This document shows, in pieces, positions 33,816-40,953 of a stretch of 44,009 nucleotides of DNA. Origin of the DNA: Gemmatimonadetes bacterium 13_1_40CM_69_22. GTDB taxonomy: Bacteria > Gemmatimonadota > Gemmatimonadetes > Gemmatimonadales > GWC2-71-9. The notes beneath the pieces were generated by a model. The model searched no databases. It saw only the letters and a list, made by a program, of their open reading frames with translations, and was not told the origin of the DNA. Each line of letters begins with the position of its first letter. The stretch's first letter is position 1. The translations under genes and the position numbers were made by a program. The stretch is taken from assembly GCA_001917665.1 (NCBI GenBank), contig MNEL01000002.1:1-44009 (forward strand), written 5' to 3'.

Positions 33816-33831
33816 GACGTCAGACGTCTCA
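33813..33831. repeat. Perfect 19-bp palindrome holding both convergent stop codons
   Basis: TGAGACGTCAGACGTCTCA is palindromic around its central A. The first TGA (33813-33815) stops the ABC permease. The last TCA (33829-33831) is the TGA stop of the GGDEF gene on the other strand. It shares the GACGTCAGACG core of the heptamer family. It may act as a bidirectional terminator; there is no T-run. Confidence 0.9.
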
Positions 33832-35268
33832 ATTCTCCCCCGACACGCCGATCCGATCCGGCTCGCTTTTCTTCCCCCGCGCGAGCGCAGCCTCGACCTG
33901 GGCGAAGAGATCCTCCGGTCGCAGCACCTGCGAATGCGGGAACGCGACGACGCCGGCCGACACACTCGGCAGCTCCCCGGGGCCGAGATCGGGGAAGGTG
34001 TGGCGCGCCAGCACCAGGCGGAGACGCTCGACGAACTGCCGGCCGCCCGGGCCATCCGTCTCGGGCAGGATGAGCGCGAACTCGTCGCCGCCATAGCGGG
34101 CCACGAAGTCCGGCGCGCGGATTTCGCGCTGCATCATCGCGCCGACCTCGGCGAGCACCCGGTCCCCCGCCTGCTGGCCCAGCCGCTCGTTGATGTCCCG
34201 CAACCGGTCGATGTCGAGGACCACGACCGCGAAGCGCAGTGAATAGCGACGCGCGCGCTCGAACTCGTCGCGCAGCCGGCGGTCCAGGGCGTCGAGGCTG
34301 GCGCAGCCGGTGAGGACGTCCGTCACCCCGGCGCTGATCTGGCGCCGGTAGATCGCGGCGCGCCGCTCTTCGTTCTCGAGCACGCGGGCCGCCGCCTGCG
34401 CGATGGTGTTGGCGAACGCCACGTCCTGGGGGCGCAGCCGCGGGTCGCCTTGCACCGTCCGGAGGAAGAACACGCCGGCCGCCCGGCCCTGCACGAACAC
34501 GGGGAGCGCTACGGCCGACTGCACGTTCACCTCGATCGCTTGCTGCACCCAGCGCCGCCGCGTCGCGTCGAACAACGGGTGGTCGCGCACGTCGTGGATG
34601 ATCACCGGGCGCTCGGTGCGGATGGCCTCCTGGATCTCAGGGTACCGCTCGAGCTCCACCCGCAAGTCGCGGATGGCCGGGTTCTCGTAGACGGCGACCA
34701 CGCGCCCCTGGTCCTCGCCCGGGGCGGTGAGCACGAAGGAGCAGTGCGTCAACCCGAACGCCTGGCCGACCCGTCGCACGAGCGTCTGGAAAATCTCGTC
34801 GGCGCGCAGCGCGGCGGAGACCTCCTGGAAGATGTCGAACAGGAGATCACGCGTGCGCAACGCCTCGCGTGCCTCCTGCAACTCCCGCCGGACGCGGAGG
34901 TCGGCGTCGATGCGGGCGCGGAGCTCACCGAAATGCACGGGGCTCGCCATCGCGTCCTCGGCGCCGGCCTGGAGCGCATCCGTCACCGCCTCGGCACCGC
35001 CGTCCGCCACGAGGACGATCACGGGGACTGCCGAGAAGCGGGGCGCGGTGGCGAGGTCGCGCACCGCGTCCGAGAGTCGCGCCTCCCGGGCGCCCACGGC
35101 GAAGATCAGCAGATCGGGCGCGTTCTGGTCGGGCCGGTCCGTGGCCGGGGGCGGATACGCCGCCTCGGTGACCTGGAATCCGCCGCGGACCAGGAAGCGC
35201 TCGAGGCCGTCAGGCCGGGCGGCTGGGTCGCCGACGAGGAGGATGCGAAACTGCGTTTGCTCGGGCAA
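33829..35268 (-). CDS. Pseudo-receiver/GAF/GGDEF diguanylate cyclase
   Basis: 479 aa predicted c-di-GMP synthase. The N-terminus (1-130) has receiver-like topology (FRILLVGDP, PDLLIFAVGARE, VPVIVLVADGGAEAVTDALQAGAEDAMASPV), but the phosphoacceptor Asp position is Ala and the conserved Lys is Ser, so it is unlikely to be phosphorylated. A GAF domain spans about 150-290. The GGDEF domain has an intact active site YGGDEFAL near residue 394 and an I-site RAPD five residues upstream, so activity and product inhibition are expected. The TTG start at 35268 follows GGAG. Monocistronic, divergent from pcm. Confidence 0.88.
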   Translation of the reverse strand: MPEQTQFRILLVGDPAARPDGLERFLVRGGFQVTEAAYPPPATDRPDQNAPDLLIFAVGAREARLSDAVRDLATAPRFSAVPVIVLVADGGAEAVTDALQAGAEDAMASPVHFGELRARIDADLRVRRELQEAREALRTRDLLFDIFQEVSAALRADEIFQTLVRRVGQAFGLTHCSFVLTAPGEDQGRVVAVYENPAIRDLRVELERYPEIQEAIRTERPVIIHDVRDHPLFDATRRRWVQQAIEVNVQSAVALPVFVQGRAAGVFFLRTVQGDPRLRPQDVAFANTIAQAAARVLENEERRAAIYRRQISAGVTDVLTGCASLDALDRRLRDEFERARRYSLRFAVVVLDIDRLRDINERLGQQAGDRVLAEVGAMMQREIRAPDFVARYGGDEFALILPETDGPGGRQFVERLRLVLARHTFPDLGPGELPSVSAGVVAFPHSQVLRPEDLFAQVEAALARGKKSEPDRIGVSGEN

Positions 35269-35342
35269 CCGGTCTCCCGCACGTTTGGAGGCGTGTCAAG
35301 CTATAGTTCACGGTATGGGACGGCAACCGCGGAGCGCGGCAC

Positions 35343-36011
35343 GTGAGCGTCCCGGCGCCTGAGACGCGCCGCCAGCGCCGTCGCATGGTGGCGAGCCAGC
35401 TCGCGGCCCGCGGCATCACCGACCGGCGGCTGCTCGCGGCGCTGGCGCGCGTACCGCGCGAGTGGTTCCTGCCGCCGCACCTCGCCGAGGACGCCTACGA
35501 CGACGCCCCGCTCCCCATCGGGAGCGGCCAGACGATCTCCCAGCCGTACATCGTCGCGTTGATGACCCAATGCCTCGCCGTGCGGCGCGGCGACCTGGTG
35601 CTCGAGATCGGCACCGGATCGGGGTACCAGACCGCGATCCTGGCGCACCTGGGCGTGCGCGTGTGCACGATCGAGCGGCTCCCCGATCTCCTCGTCGAAG
35701 CGGAAGAGCGGTTCCGCCGGCTGGGGCTCGTGAACATCGAGACCCGGCTGGGCGACGGCGCGCGCGGCTGGCCCGAACGCGCCCCGTTCGAGGGAATCCT
35801 GGTGACGGCCGCTGCGCCCGGCGTGCCGCCACCGCTGGTCGAGCAGCTGGCGCTGGGCGGCCGGCTGGTCATTCCGATCGGTGACCTGGGCGCCCAAGAG
35901 CTGGTCATACTCACGCGGACGCCCGCCGGGCTCGACGAGCGGCGCGCCGGCGGCGTGCGGTTCGTGCCGCTCATCTCGCGGCTCGCGTTCACGGAAGGAG
36001 ACCGGAACTGA
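35343..36011 (+). CDS. pcm: Protein-L-isoaspartate O-methyltransferase
   Basis: SAM-dependent repair enzyme for isoaspartyl residues. 222 aa from GTG 35343. Family blocks: VPREWFLPPHLAEDAYDDAPLPIGSGQTISQPYIVALMTQ, SAM motif I LVLEIGTGSGYQTAIL near residue 87, ETRLGDGARGWPE and GGRLVIPIGD. A TATAGT box lies at 35302-35307 without a clear -35. The stop overlaps the proposed CTG start of nfo. Confidence 0.94.
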   Translation: MSVPAPETRRQRRRMVASQLAARGITDRRLLAALARVPREWFLPPHLAEDAYDDAPLPIGSGQTISQPYIVALMTQCLAVRRGDLVLEIGTGSGYQTAILAHLGVRVCTIERLPDLLVEAEERFRRLGLVNIETRLGDGARGWPERAPFEGILVTAAAPGVPPPLVEQLALGGRLVIPIGDLGAQELVILTRTPAGLDERRAGGVRFVPLISRLAFTEGDRN

Positions 36012-36904
36012 AGCCGAGTCGAGACGACCTGCTGGGCGCGCACGTGTCGACGCACGGTGGGGTCGGGACGGCGCCCGCCCGGGCGCTGGCGATCGGCGCC
36101 ACCGCCGTCCAGGTCTTCACCAAGACGCCCAGCCAATGGCGGGAGCCCGTGCTGGACGACGCCGACGTCGCGCAGTTCCGCACCGGCCTCGCGGCGGGCG
36201 GGATCCGGGTCGCCGTGTCGCACGACAGCTACCTGATCAATCTCGCCTCGCCGGACCACCGGCTGCGGGCGCGCAGCATGCGCTGCTTTGCCGGAGAGCT
36301 GGCGCGCTGCCACGCGCTCGGGATCCCGTGGGTCGTGTCGCACCCCGGCAACTACATGGACAATCGCGCCGCCGGGCTCGAGCGCAACGCGCGCGCCTAC
36401 GCCGCCTGTCTCACGGCGGCGCCGGACGACGTCGGGGTGCTGATCGAGGGCACCGCCGGCGCCGGAACGGCGCTGGGGTCGACGTTCGAGGAGCTCGAGG
36501 CGCTGCGCGACGCGCTGCCGGCCGCCGTGCGGGCGCGGGTCGGGTTCTGCCTCGACACGGCCCATCTCCATGCCGCGGGGTATGACGTGGCCGGCGCGAT
36601 CGACGCGGTGTGGCAGCAGTTCGACCGCGTGGTGGGTCTCCCCTTGCTCAAGTGCTTGCACCTGAACGACTCCAAGGGCGCGCGGGGCTCGCGCCTCGAC
36701 CGCCACCAGTGGATCGGGGAGGGGGAGATCGGGCCCGAGCCGTTCCGACGCATCATGCGCGACGCGCGCTTGGCGGCGGTGATTAAGATTATCGAGACGC
36801 CCAAGGGCGACGATCCGGTCCGGAACGACCGGCGGATGCTGCGACGGCTAAGAGCCTACGCGCGCGCCAACAGGCGTGCCGCCCAGACCGTAGGAGAAGG
36901 GTGA
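36008..36904 (+). CDS. nfo: Endonuclease IV (AP endonuclease), probable CTG start
   Basis: Zn-dependent AP endonuclease of base-excision repair, about 298 aa. The metal ligands of the family are visible: SHDSYL, SHPGNY, LIEGTAG, CLDTAHLHAAGYD, CLHLNDS, LDRHQW and IIETPKGD. The conserved N-terminal strand LLGAHVSTHGG begins before the first GTG (36044), which would cut it. In frame upstream the only candidates are CTG codons. CTG 36008 overlaps the pcm stop (CTGA) and has AAGGAG (35995-36000) 7 nt upstream, so it is chosen. GTG 36901 of the next gene overlaps its stop. Confidence 0.93.
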   Translation: MKPSRDDLLGAHVSTHGGVGTAPARALAIGATAVQVFTKTPSQWREPVLDDADVAQFRTGLAAGGIRVAVSHDSYLINLASPDHRLRARSMRCFAGELARCHALGIPWVVSHPGNYMDNRAAGLERNARAYAACLTAAPDDVGVLIEGTAGAGTALGSTFEELEALRDALPAAVRARVGFCLDTAHLHAAGYDVAGAIDAVWQQFDRVVGLPLLKCLHLNDSKGARGSRLDRHQWIGEGEIGPEPFRRIMRDARLAAVIKIIETPKGDDPVRNDRRMLRRLRAYARANRRAAQTVGEG

Positions 36905-37251
36905 TCGTACCCCGGGTGCACCGCACACGTTGGACCGCGCCGCTCGCCACGGTGCTCCTCGTCATCCAGGGGATCGCGGGGGGCGTGGTGCCGCTGGCGC
37001 ACGCCTCGGAGCGCTTCACCGCCCCGGCGCACGTCGAAGCGCAGCACGGCTCCGGCTGTCTAGCGCTGCATGACGAGCTGCGGTGCGTGCTGTGCCACTA
37101 TGCTGCCACGCGGGTCACGACCCAGCGAGCGCACCTGCAGCCCGCAGCGACCACCAACTCCGAGCGGCTGCGCGAGCGGTTCGCGGTCGCCCCGACTGCC
37201 TGCGCCGATCACCTCTCCGCCCCACCCCGCGCTCCTCCGTTGCGTTCATAG
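36901..37251 (+). CDS. Small secreted Cys/His protein A (DUF2946-like?)
   Basis: 116 aa, GTG 36901 with AGGAGAAG just upstream. A signal peptide (WTAPLATVLLVIQGIAGGVVPLAHA) leads to a short His/Cys-containing mature part with AHVEAQHGSGC, then LRCVLCHYA (CxxCH). It ends APPRAPPLRS. It is a paralogue of the protein at 40507: both share AHVE, a Cys about 10 residues on, the C-x-L/I-C-H core and the PPRAPP end. Each copy sits directly upstream of an outer-membrane protein gene in a probable metal-uptake cluster. The size and Cys/His core recall DUF2946 proteins, but I cannot confirm membership. Metal binding is inferred. Confidence 0.65.
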   Translation: MIVPRVHRTRWTAPLATVLLVIQGIAGGVVPLAHASERFTAPAHVEAQHGSGCLALHDELRCVLCHYAATRVTTQRAHLQPAATTNSERLRERFAVAPTACADHLSAPPRAPPLRS

Positions 37252-37256
37252 CCGAC

Positions 37257-37279
37257 CCGGCGTCGCCGCGCGACGCCGG
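37257..37279 (+). terminator. 10-bp hairpin between small protein A and the porin-like gene
   Basis: CCGGCGTCGC (37257-37266) and GCGACGCCGG (37270-37279) form a perfect stem with a 3-nt loop, 5 bp after the stop codon and about 75 bp before the next ATG. No T-run; it could be an attenuator, an mRNA-processing site or a partial terminator. Confidence 0.5.
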
Positions 37280-37352
37280 CCATAACACACGCGTCCGCCG
37301 CCTGCGCGGTCGGGCGCCAAGTTCGGCCGATCGAACGGGGGAATCGAGGGAG

Positions 37353-38624
37353 ATGACTATCCATCGCCACGCATTCAGCGTCGCGCTCGCGTGCCTACTC
37401 GCGGGGGGCGCAAGCCGCGCGGGTGCGCAGCAGCCGGTCCAGCGGCAGGTCGATTCGCTTGCGGCGGAGCTGCGAGCGCTGCGGGCGCGGCTCGACAGCC
37501 TGCGCGCGGCGTTGGCGCGCCAGCCAGGCGCCGCGCCGGCGCGCGCCGTCAAAGATACCGGCGCCGTCGACGAGCTGGCGGCGCTGCGCGCCGCCGCCGC
37601 GGCTGCCGCGGGGACGGACACCCTGCGCGGCAGGGCGGACACCAGCGGGCAGACGAAGTTCATCGGGCGCGAGCGCAACCAGGCGCAGCTGAACCCGGAG
37701 ATCAGCGTCACGGGTGACGTCCGTGCCTCCGCACAGCGCCCGGGCATCCAGCGGGATAACTTCGATCCACGGGAGTTCGAGGTCGGATTCCAATCTGCGC
37801 TCGACCCGTACTCGAGCACGAAAATCTTCGTGAGCCTCGAGAACGGCGAGGTGAGCGTGGAAGAAGGGTACGCCTACTGGACCGGACTCCCCGGGCACAT
37901 CCGGTTCGACATCGGCAAGTTCCGCCAGCAGTTTGGCGAGCTGAACCGCTGGCACCTGCACGCGCTCCCGGAGACGGAGTATCCACCGGCGCTGCGCGCG
38001 TATCTGGGGGATGACGGCCTCGCCGGCACTGGGATTTCCCTGTACCGGGCATTCGGCGGCCTCGGCACTCACGAGCTGACTGCCCAGGTCACGCGCAGCT
38101 CGACCGACGCATTGTTCGGCGGCAGCGGACGGCCGACTTACCTCCTGCACCTGCTCAACTTCTGGCAACTCACCCGCTCCGCCTACATGCAGATCGGTGC
38201 CACCGGGCTGTACGGCACCAACCCTGATTCGAGTCTGCGCACCAGGGTCGGCGGCCTCGATTTCCGGGTCACGTGGCGTCCACCGGCCCGAGCGTTGTAC
38301 CGCGAATGGACTCTGCGGGCAGAGCTGTACGCGTTGCGGAAGGAGTATGCCGGCGCCGGCGCAACTCACCTCGGCTGGTACGTCGGTACCACCTACAAGC
38401 TCGGCCAGCGCTGGATCGCGGGGGCGCGATACGACTACGTGGAGGATCCGCTCTCGGGCGCCGTCACGCGGCAGATCATTCCGTCGCTCACCCTGTGGGA
38501 AAGCGAGTGGGTGGAGCTGCGCGCCCAGTACACTTGGGCGCGTCCCGCCGGCAGCGCCGCGACCAGCCAGCTGGCGTTTCAGGCCGTCTGGGCCATCGGA
38601 CCACACAAACACGAGAGCTACTGA
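37353..38624 (+). CDS. Outer-membrane porin-like beta-barrel with coiled-coil N-terminus
   Basis: 423 aa from ATG 37353, preceded by purine-rich sequence; upstream frame is shadow. A signal peptide (HAFSVALACLLAGGASRAGAQ) is followed by a short coiled coil (QRQVDSLAAELRALRARLDSLRAAL), as in many trimeric porins, then alternating aromatic strands consistent with a barrel (KIFVSLENGEVSVEEGYAYWT, HIRFDIGKFRQQFGELNRWH, YVGTTYKLGQRWIAGARYDYVED, LAFQAVWAIGPHKHESY). His-rich patches (NRWHLHALPET, PHKHES) are compatible with metal passage. The next gene starts 1 nt after its stop, so it is co-translated with the ZnuA-like protein. Confidence 0.75.
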   Translation: MTIHRHAFSVALACLLAGGASRAGAQQPVQRQVDSLAAELRALRARLDSLRAALARQPGAAPARAVKDTGAVDELAALRAAAAAAAGTDTLRGRADTSGQTKFIGRERNQAQLNPEISVTGDVRASAQRPGIQRDNFDPREFEVGFQSALDPYSSTKIFVSLENGEVSVEEGYAYWTGLPGHIRFDIGKFRQQFGELNRWHLHALPETEYPPALRAYLGDDGLAGTGISLYRAFGGLGTHELTAQVTRSSTDALFGGSGRPTYLLHLLNFWQLTRSAYMQIGATGLYGTNPDSSLRTRVGGLDFRVTWRPPARALYREWTLRAELYALRKEYAGAGATHLGWYVGTTYKLGQRWIAGARYDYVEDPLSGAVTRQIIPSLTLWESEWVELRAQYTWARPAGSAATSQLAFQAVWAIGPHKHESY

Positions 38625-38625
38625 T

Positions 38626-39666
38626 ATGATCGCTTCCGTTGTACTGCTCTTCAATCTCCACGGGGGCACACAGCCGGCCCCAAACCCCGTGAAGATCGTG
38701 ACATCGCTGACGACCTACGCAGCGATCGCCCGTGAGATCGTGGGCGACCGTGGGAGCGTGACCTCGATCGCGAACGGCGACGAGAACCCGCACTACGTGC
38801 AGCCGAAGCCGAGCTTCGTGCCGACGTTGTCGCAGGCGGATGTGTTCGTAACAACGGGTCTCGACCTGGAGCTGTGGGTTCCTGCGTTGCTCGACAAGGC
38901 GAACAACCCCAAGGTCACCGAGGGCGGTCCCGGCTACGTGGCCGCTTACGCGGGCATCGACCTCCTCGACGTCCCCACGACTTTCTCGCGCGCGCAAGGC
39001 GACATCCACGTGTTCGGCAATCCGCACATCTGGACCGATCCGATGAACGCGGTCCAGATCGCGCGCAACATCCTCACCGGTCTCAAGCGGGTGTCGCCGG
39101 AAAACGCCGACTATTTCTCCGGGCGCGAGAAGGACTTCGAGGAGCGGATCTACCGCGCGCTCTTCGGGGACGAGCTGGTGAAACTGCTCGGCGCGCAGAC
39201 CCTCGCCGACTTGAACCGGCAGGGCAAGCTGCTCGACTTCCTCAAGTCCAAGCAGTACCAGGGGGCGCTGCTGATCGACCGGTTGGGCGGGTGGCTCAAG
39301 GAAGCGATGCCGTTTCGCGGGAAGGCGGTCGCCTGCTACCACAAGGAGTGGGACTACTTCTCACGCGAGTACGGGGTCCCGTGCATCGACTACATCGAGC
39401 CCAAGCCGGGCATCCCGCCCACGCCAGGACACGTCCTCGAAGTCATCAACGAGATGCGCCAGCAGCACATTCAGGTGCTGCTGTCTACGAATTACTACGA
39501 TCGCAGCCAGGTACTCGAGGTGGCGCAAAAGACCGGGGCGAAAGCGGTGATCGTGCCGTCCAACACGAACGGCGCCCCCGGCATCAACACCTACTTCGAC
39601 CTCATGAGTCTCTGGATCACGGAGCTGGCCCGCGCCTTCGGCGGCGGCGGGCCCGCAGCCAACTGA
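38626..39666 (+). CDS. Zn/Mn ABC transporter substrate-binding protein (ZnuA/TroA-like)
   Basis: 346 aa, ATG 38626, 1 nt after the preceding stop. Cluster A-I metal-binding fold: KIVTSLTTYAAIAREIVGDRGSVTSIANGDENPHYVQPKPS gives the first His ligand, VFGNPHIWTDPMNAVQIARNI the second and VACYHKEWDYFSREYGV the third (normally HxAxxYF). The fourth acidic ligand is probably in LLSTNYYD. The usual His-rich loop of ZnuA is absent, which leaves zinc, manganese or iron open. The signal sequence is short and has no lipobox, so a soluble periplasmic protein is likely. Confidence 0.88.
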   Translation: MIASVVLLFNLHGGTQPAPNPVKIVTSLTTYAAIAREIVGDRGSVTSIANGDENPHYVQPKPSFVPTLSQADVFVTTGLDLELWVPALLDKANNPKVTEGGPGYVAAYAGIDLLDVPTTFSRAQGDIHVFGNPHIWTDPMNAVQIARNILTGLKRVSPENADYFSGREKDFEERIYRALFGDELVKLLGAQTLADLNRQGKLLDFLKSKQYQGALLIDRLGGWLKEAMPFRGKAVACYHKEWDYFSREYGVPCIDYIEPKPGIPPTPGHVLEVINEMRQQHIQVLLSTNYYDRSQVLEVAQKTGAKAVIVPSNTNGAPGINTYFDLMSLWITELARAFGGGGPAAN

Positions 39667-39682
39667 GTCGGGCGGAGGACGC

Positions 39683-40510
39683 GTGACCGGTTTTCAGCTG
39701 ATGATCCCGCCGTTCGTAGCGTGCATGGTGCTCGTCGCCATGCTGTCCTACCTCGGGCTGCACGTCATCGCGCGCGAGGTCATCTTCGTCGATCTGTCGC
39801 TGGCCCAGATGGCAGCGCTCGGCGGACTATCGGCCCTGCTGATTCACGTCGAGGCAGACTCGAACTGGGCGTACGCGTTTGCCCTGCTTGCGACCGCGGT
39901 GGGCGCGCTGCTGTTCGCCCTCACGCGCACCTCGCGCCGGGAAGAGCAGCGCGTGCCACAGGAGGCGTTCATCGGGATCGTGTACGTGGTCGCTTCGGCC
40001 GCCGCCGTCCTCATCGCGAACAGGGTGCCGGGAGGCGGCGAGGCGATCGAGAAGACTCTGACGGGCAGCATTCTCTGGGTCAACTTCAAGCCCACCATTC
40101 TGAAGCTGGCGGCGGTCTACGCCGCGCTCGGCGTGTTCCACTACGCCCTGCGGCACCGCTTCTTGACGATCTCGTTCCACCCCGAAGAGGCCGAGCGGCT
40201 GGGATGGAAGATCCGCTGGTGGGACTTCCTGTTCTACCTGTCGTTCGGCGTCGTTATCACACTCGCCGTACCGGTGGCGGGCGTGCTGATGGTGTTCAGC
40301 TTCCTCGTCGTGCCGGCGGTCATCGCGTTCCTGTTCACGCGTGACATGCGGCGGCTCGCGTACATCTCCTGGGGTTCCGGCGCGCTCGCCTCGCTCCTCG
40401 GTCTGTGGGTGTCGTACAAAGCGGACCTTCCCACGGGGCCGCTGATCGTCTGCATGTATGGGCTGCTGCTCGCACTGGCGTGGGTGGTGCGGAGGGTCAA
40501 GGCGGCGTGA
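39683..40510 (+). CDS. Zn/Mn ABC transporter permease (ZnuB/TroC-like)
   Basis: 275 aa, GTG 39683, with GGAGG about 7 nt upstream. Seven or eight hydrophobic helices and the ABC-3 family pattern: N-terminal FVACMVLVAMLSYLGLHVIAREVIFVDLSLAQMAALGG, TGSILWVNFKPTILKLAAVY, and the coupling/C-terminal region VAGVLMVFSFLVVPAVIAFLFT. No gene for the matching ATPase is found on either side within the window, so the importer must borrow an ATPase from elsewhere or have one beyond 44 kb. GTGA overlap with the next small gene. Confidence 0.88.
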   Translation: MTGFQLMIPPFVACMVLVAMLSYLGLHVIAREVIFVDLSLAQMAALGGLSALLIHVEADSNWAYAFALLATAVGALLFALTRTSRREEQRVPQEAFIGIVYVVASAAAVLIANRVPGGGEAIEKTLTGSILWVNFKPTILKLAAVYAALGVFHYALRHRFLTISFHPEEAERLGWKIRWWDFLFYLSFGVVITLAVPVAGVLMVFSFLVVPAVIAFLFTRDMRRLAYISWGSGALASLLGLWVSYKADLPTGPLIVCMYGLLLALAWVVRRVKAA

Positions 40511-40839
40511 GCTGGATGCGCTCGATCCGGCTGTTCACGGCCCTCCTGCAGCTCTCGCTGCCGGGCGCCGCCGCCTGGGCCGACGCGCAGCTCGACACCG
40601 CCGGCGCGCACGCCACCGCGCACGTCGAATCCCACACGACGAGCGCCTGCGCCCGGATTCACCCGCCGGACTGCGCGATCTGCCACCTCCTCGGCGCGCC
40701 GTTCACCGCGCGTCGCGCCGCCGCACTGCGGCTCGCCATCAGCGACGCGCGCGCGACGCGACCGGTCGAGCCGGTACCGGTCCGCAGCGCCCTCGCTCGG
40801 CTCTTCCCGCCACCCAGGGCACCTCCCGCTCTCTCCTGA
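40507..40839 (+). CDS. Small secreted Cys/His protein B (paralogue of protein A)
   Basis: 110 aa, GTG 40507 overlapping the permease stop; ATG 40516 is an alternative. A signal peptide (MRSIRLFTALLQLSLPGAAAWADA) precedes AHVESHTTSACARIHPPDCAICHLLGAP. It ends FPPPRAPPALS. Spacing and motifs match the protein at 36901, so this is a diverged duplicate. It is coupled to a metal permease and lies just before a TonB receptor, so metal handling in the periplasm (chaperone, sensor or buffer) is plausible. Function is not established from the sequence. Confidence 0.65.
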   Translation: MSWMRSIRLFTALLQLSLPGAAAWADAQLDTAGAHATAHVESHTTSACARIHPPDCAICHLLGAPFTARRAAALRLAISDARATRPVEPVPVRSALARLFPPPRAPPALS

Positions 40840-40902
40840 CGGCACGACGCGCCACGCGCGCCGCGCCGACCTCCAAGCCACTCCTCGCGTAGCCGGCATC
40901 CA

Positions 40903-40920
40903 ACCCCGGCGGCGCGGGGT
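40903..40920 (+). terminator. Short GC hairpin before the TonB receptor
   Basis: ACCCCG (40903-40908) and CGGGGT (40915-40920) form a 6-bp stem with loop GCGGCG, about 30 bp before the receptor ATG. It parallels the hairpin between protein A and the porin. No T-run. Confidence 0.35.
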
Positions 40921-40953
40921 CACTGCAAACGCATTGAGGTCAGGGGAGAACAA

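Noticed and set aside
37252-37352. Zur-box upstream of the metal cluster
   Set aside because: No palindromic A/T-rich Zur-like operator is visible; the only palindrome is a GC hairpin.
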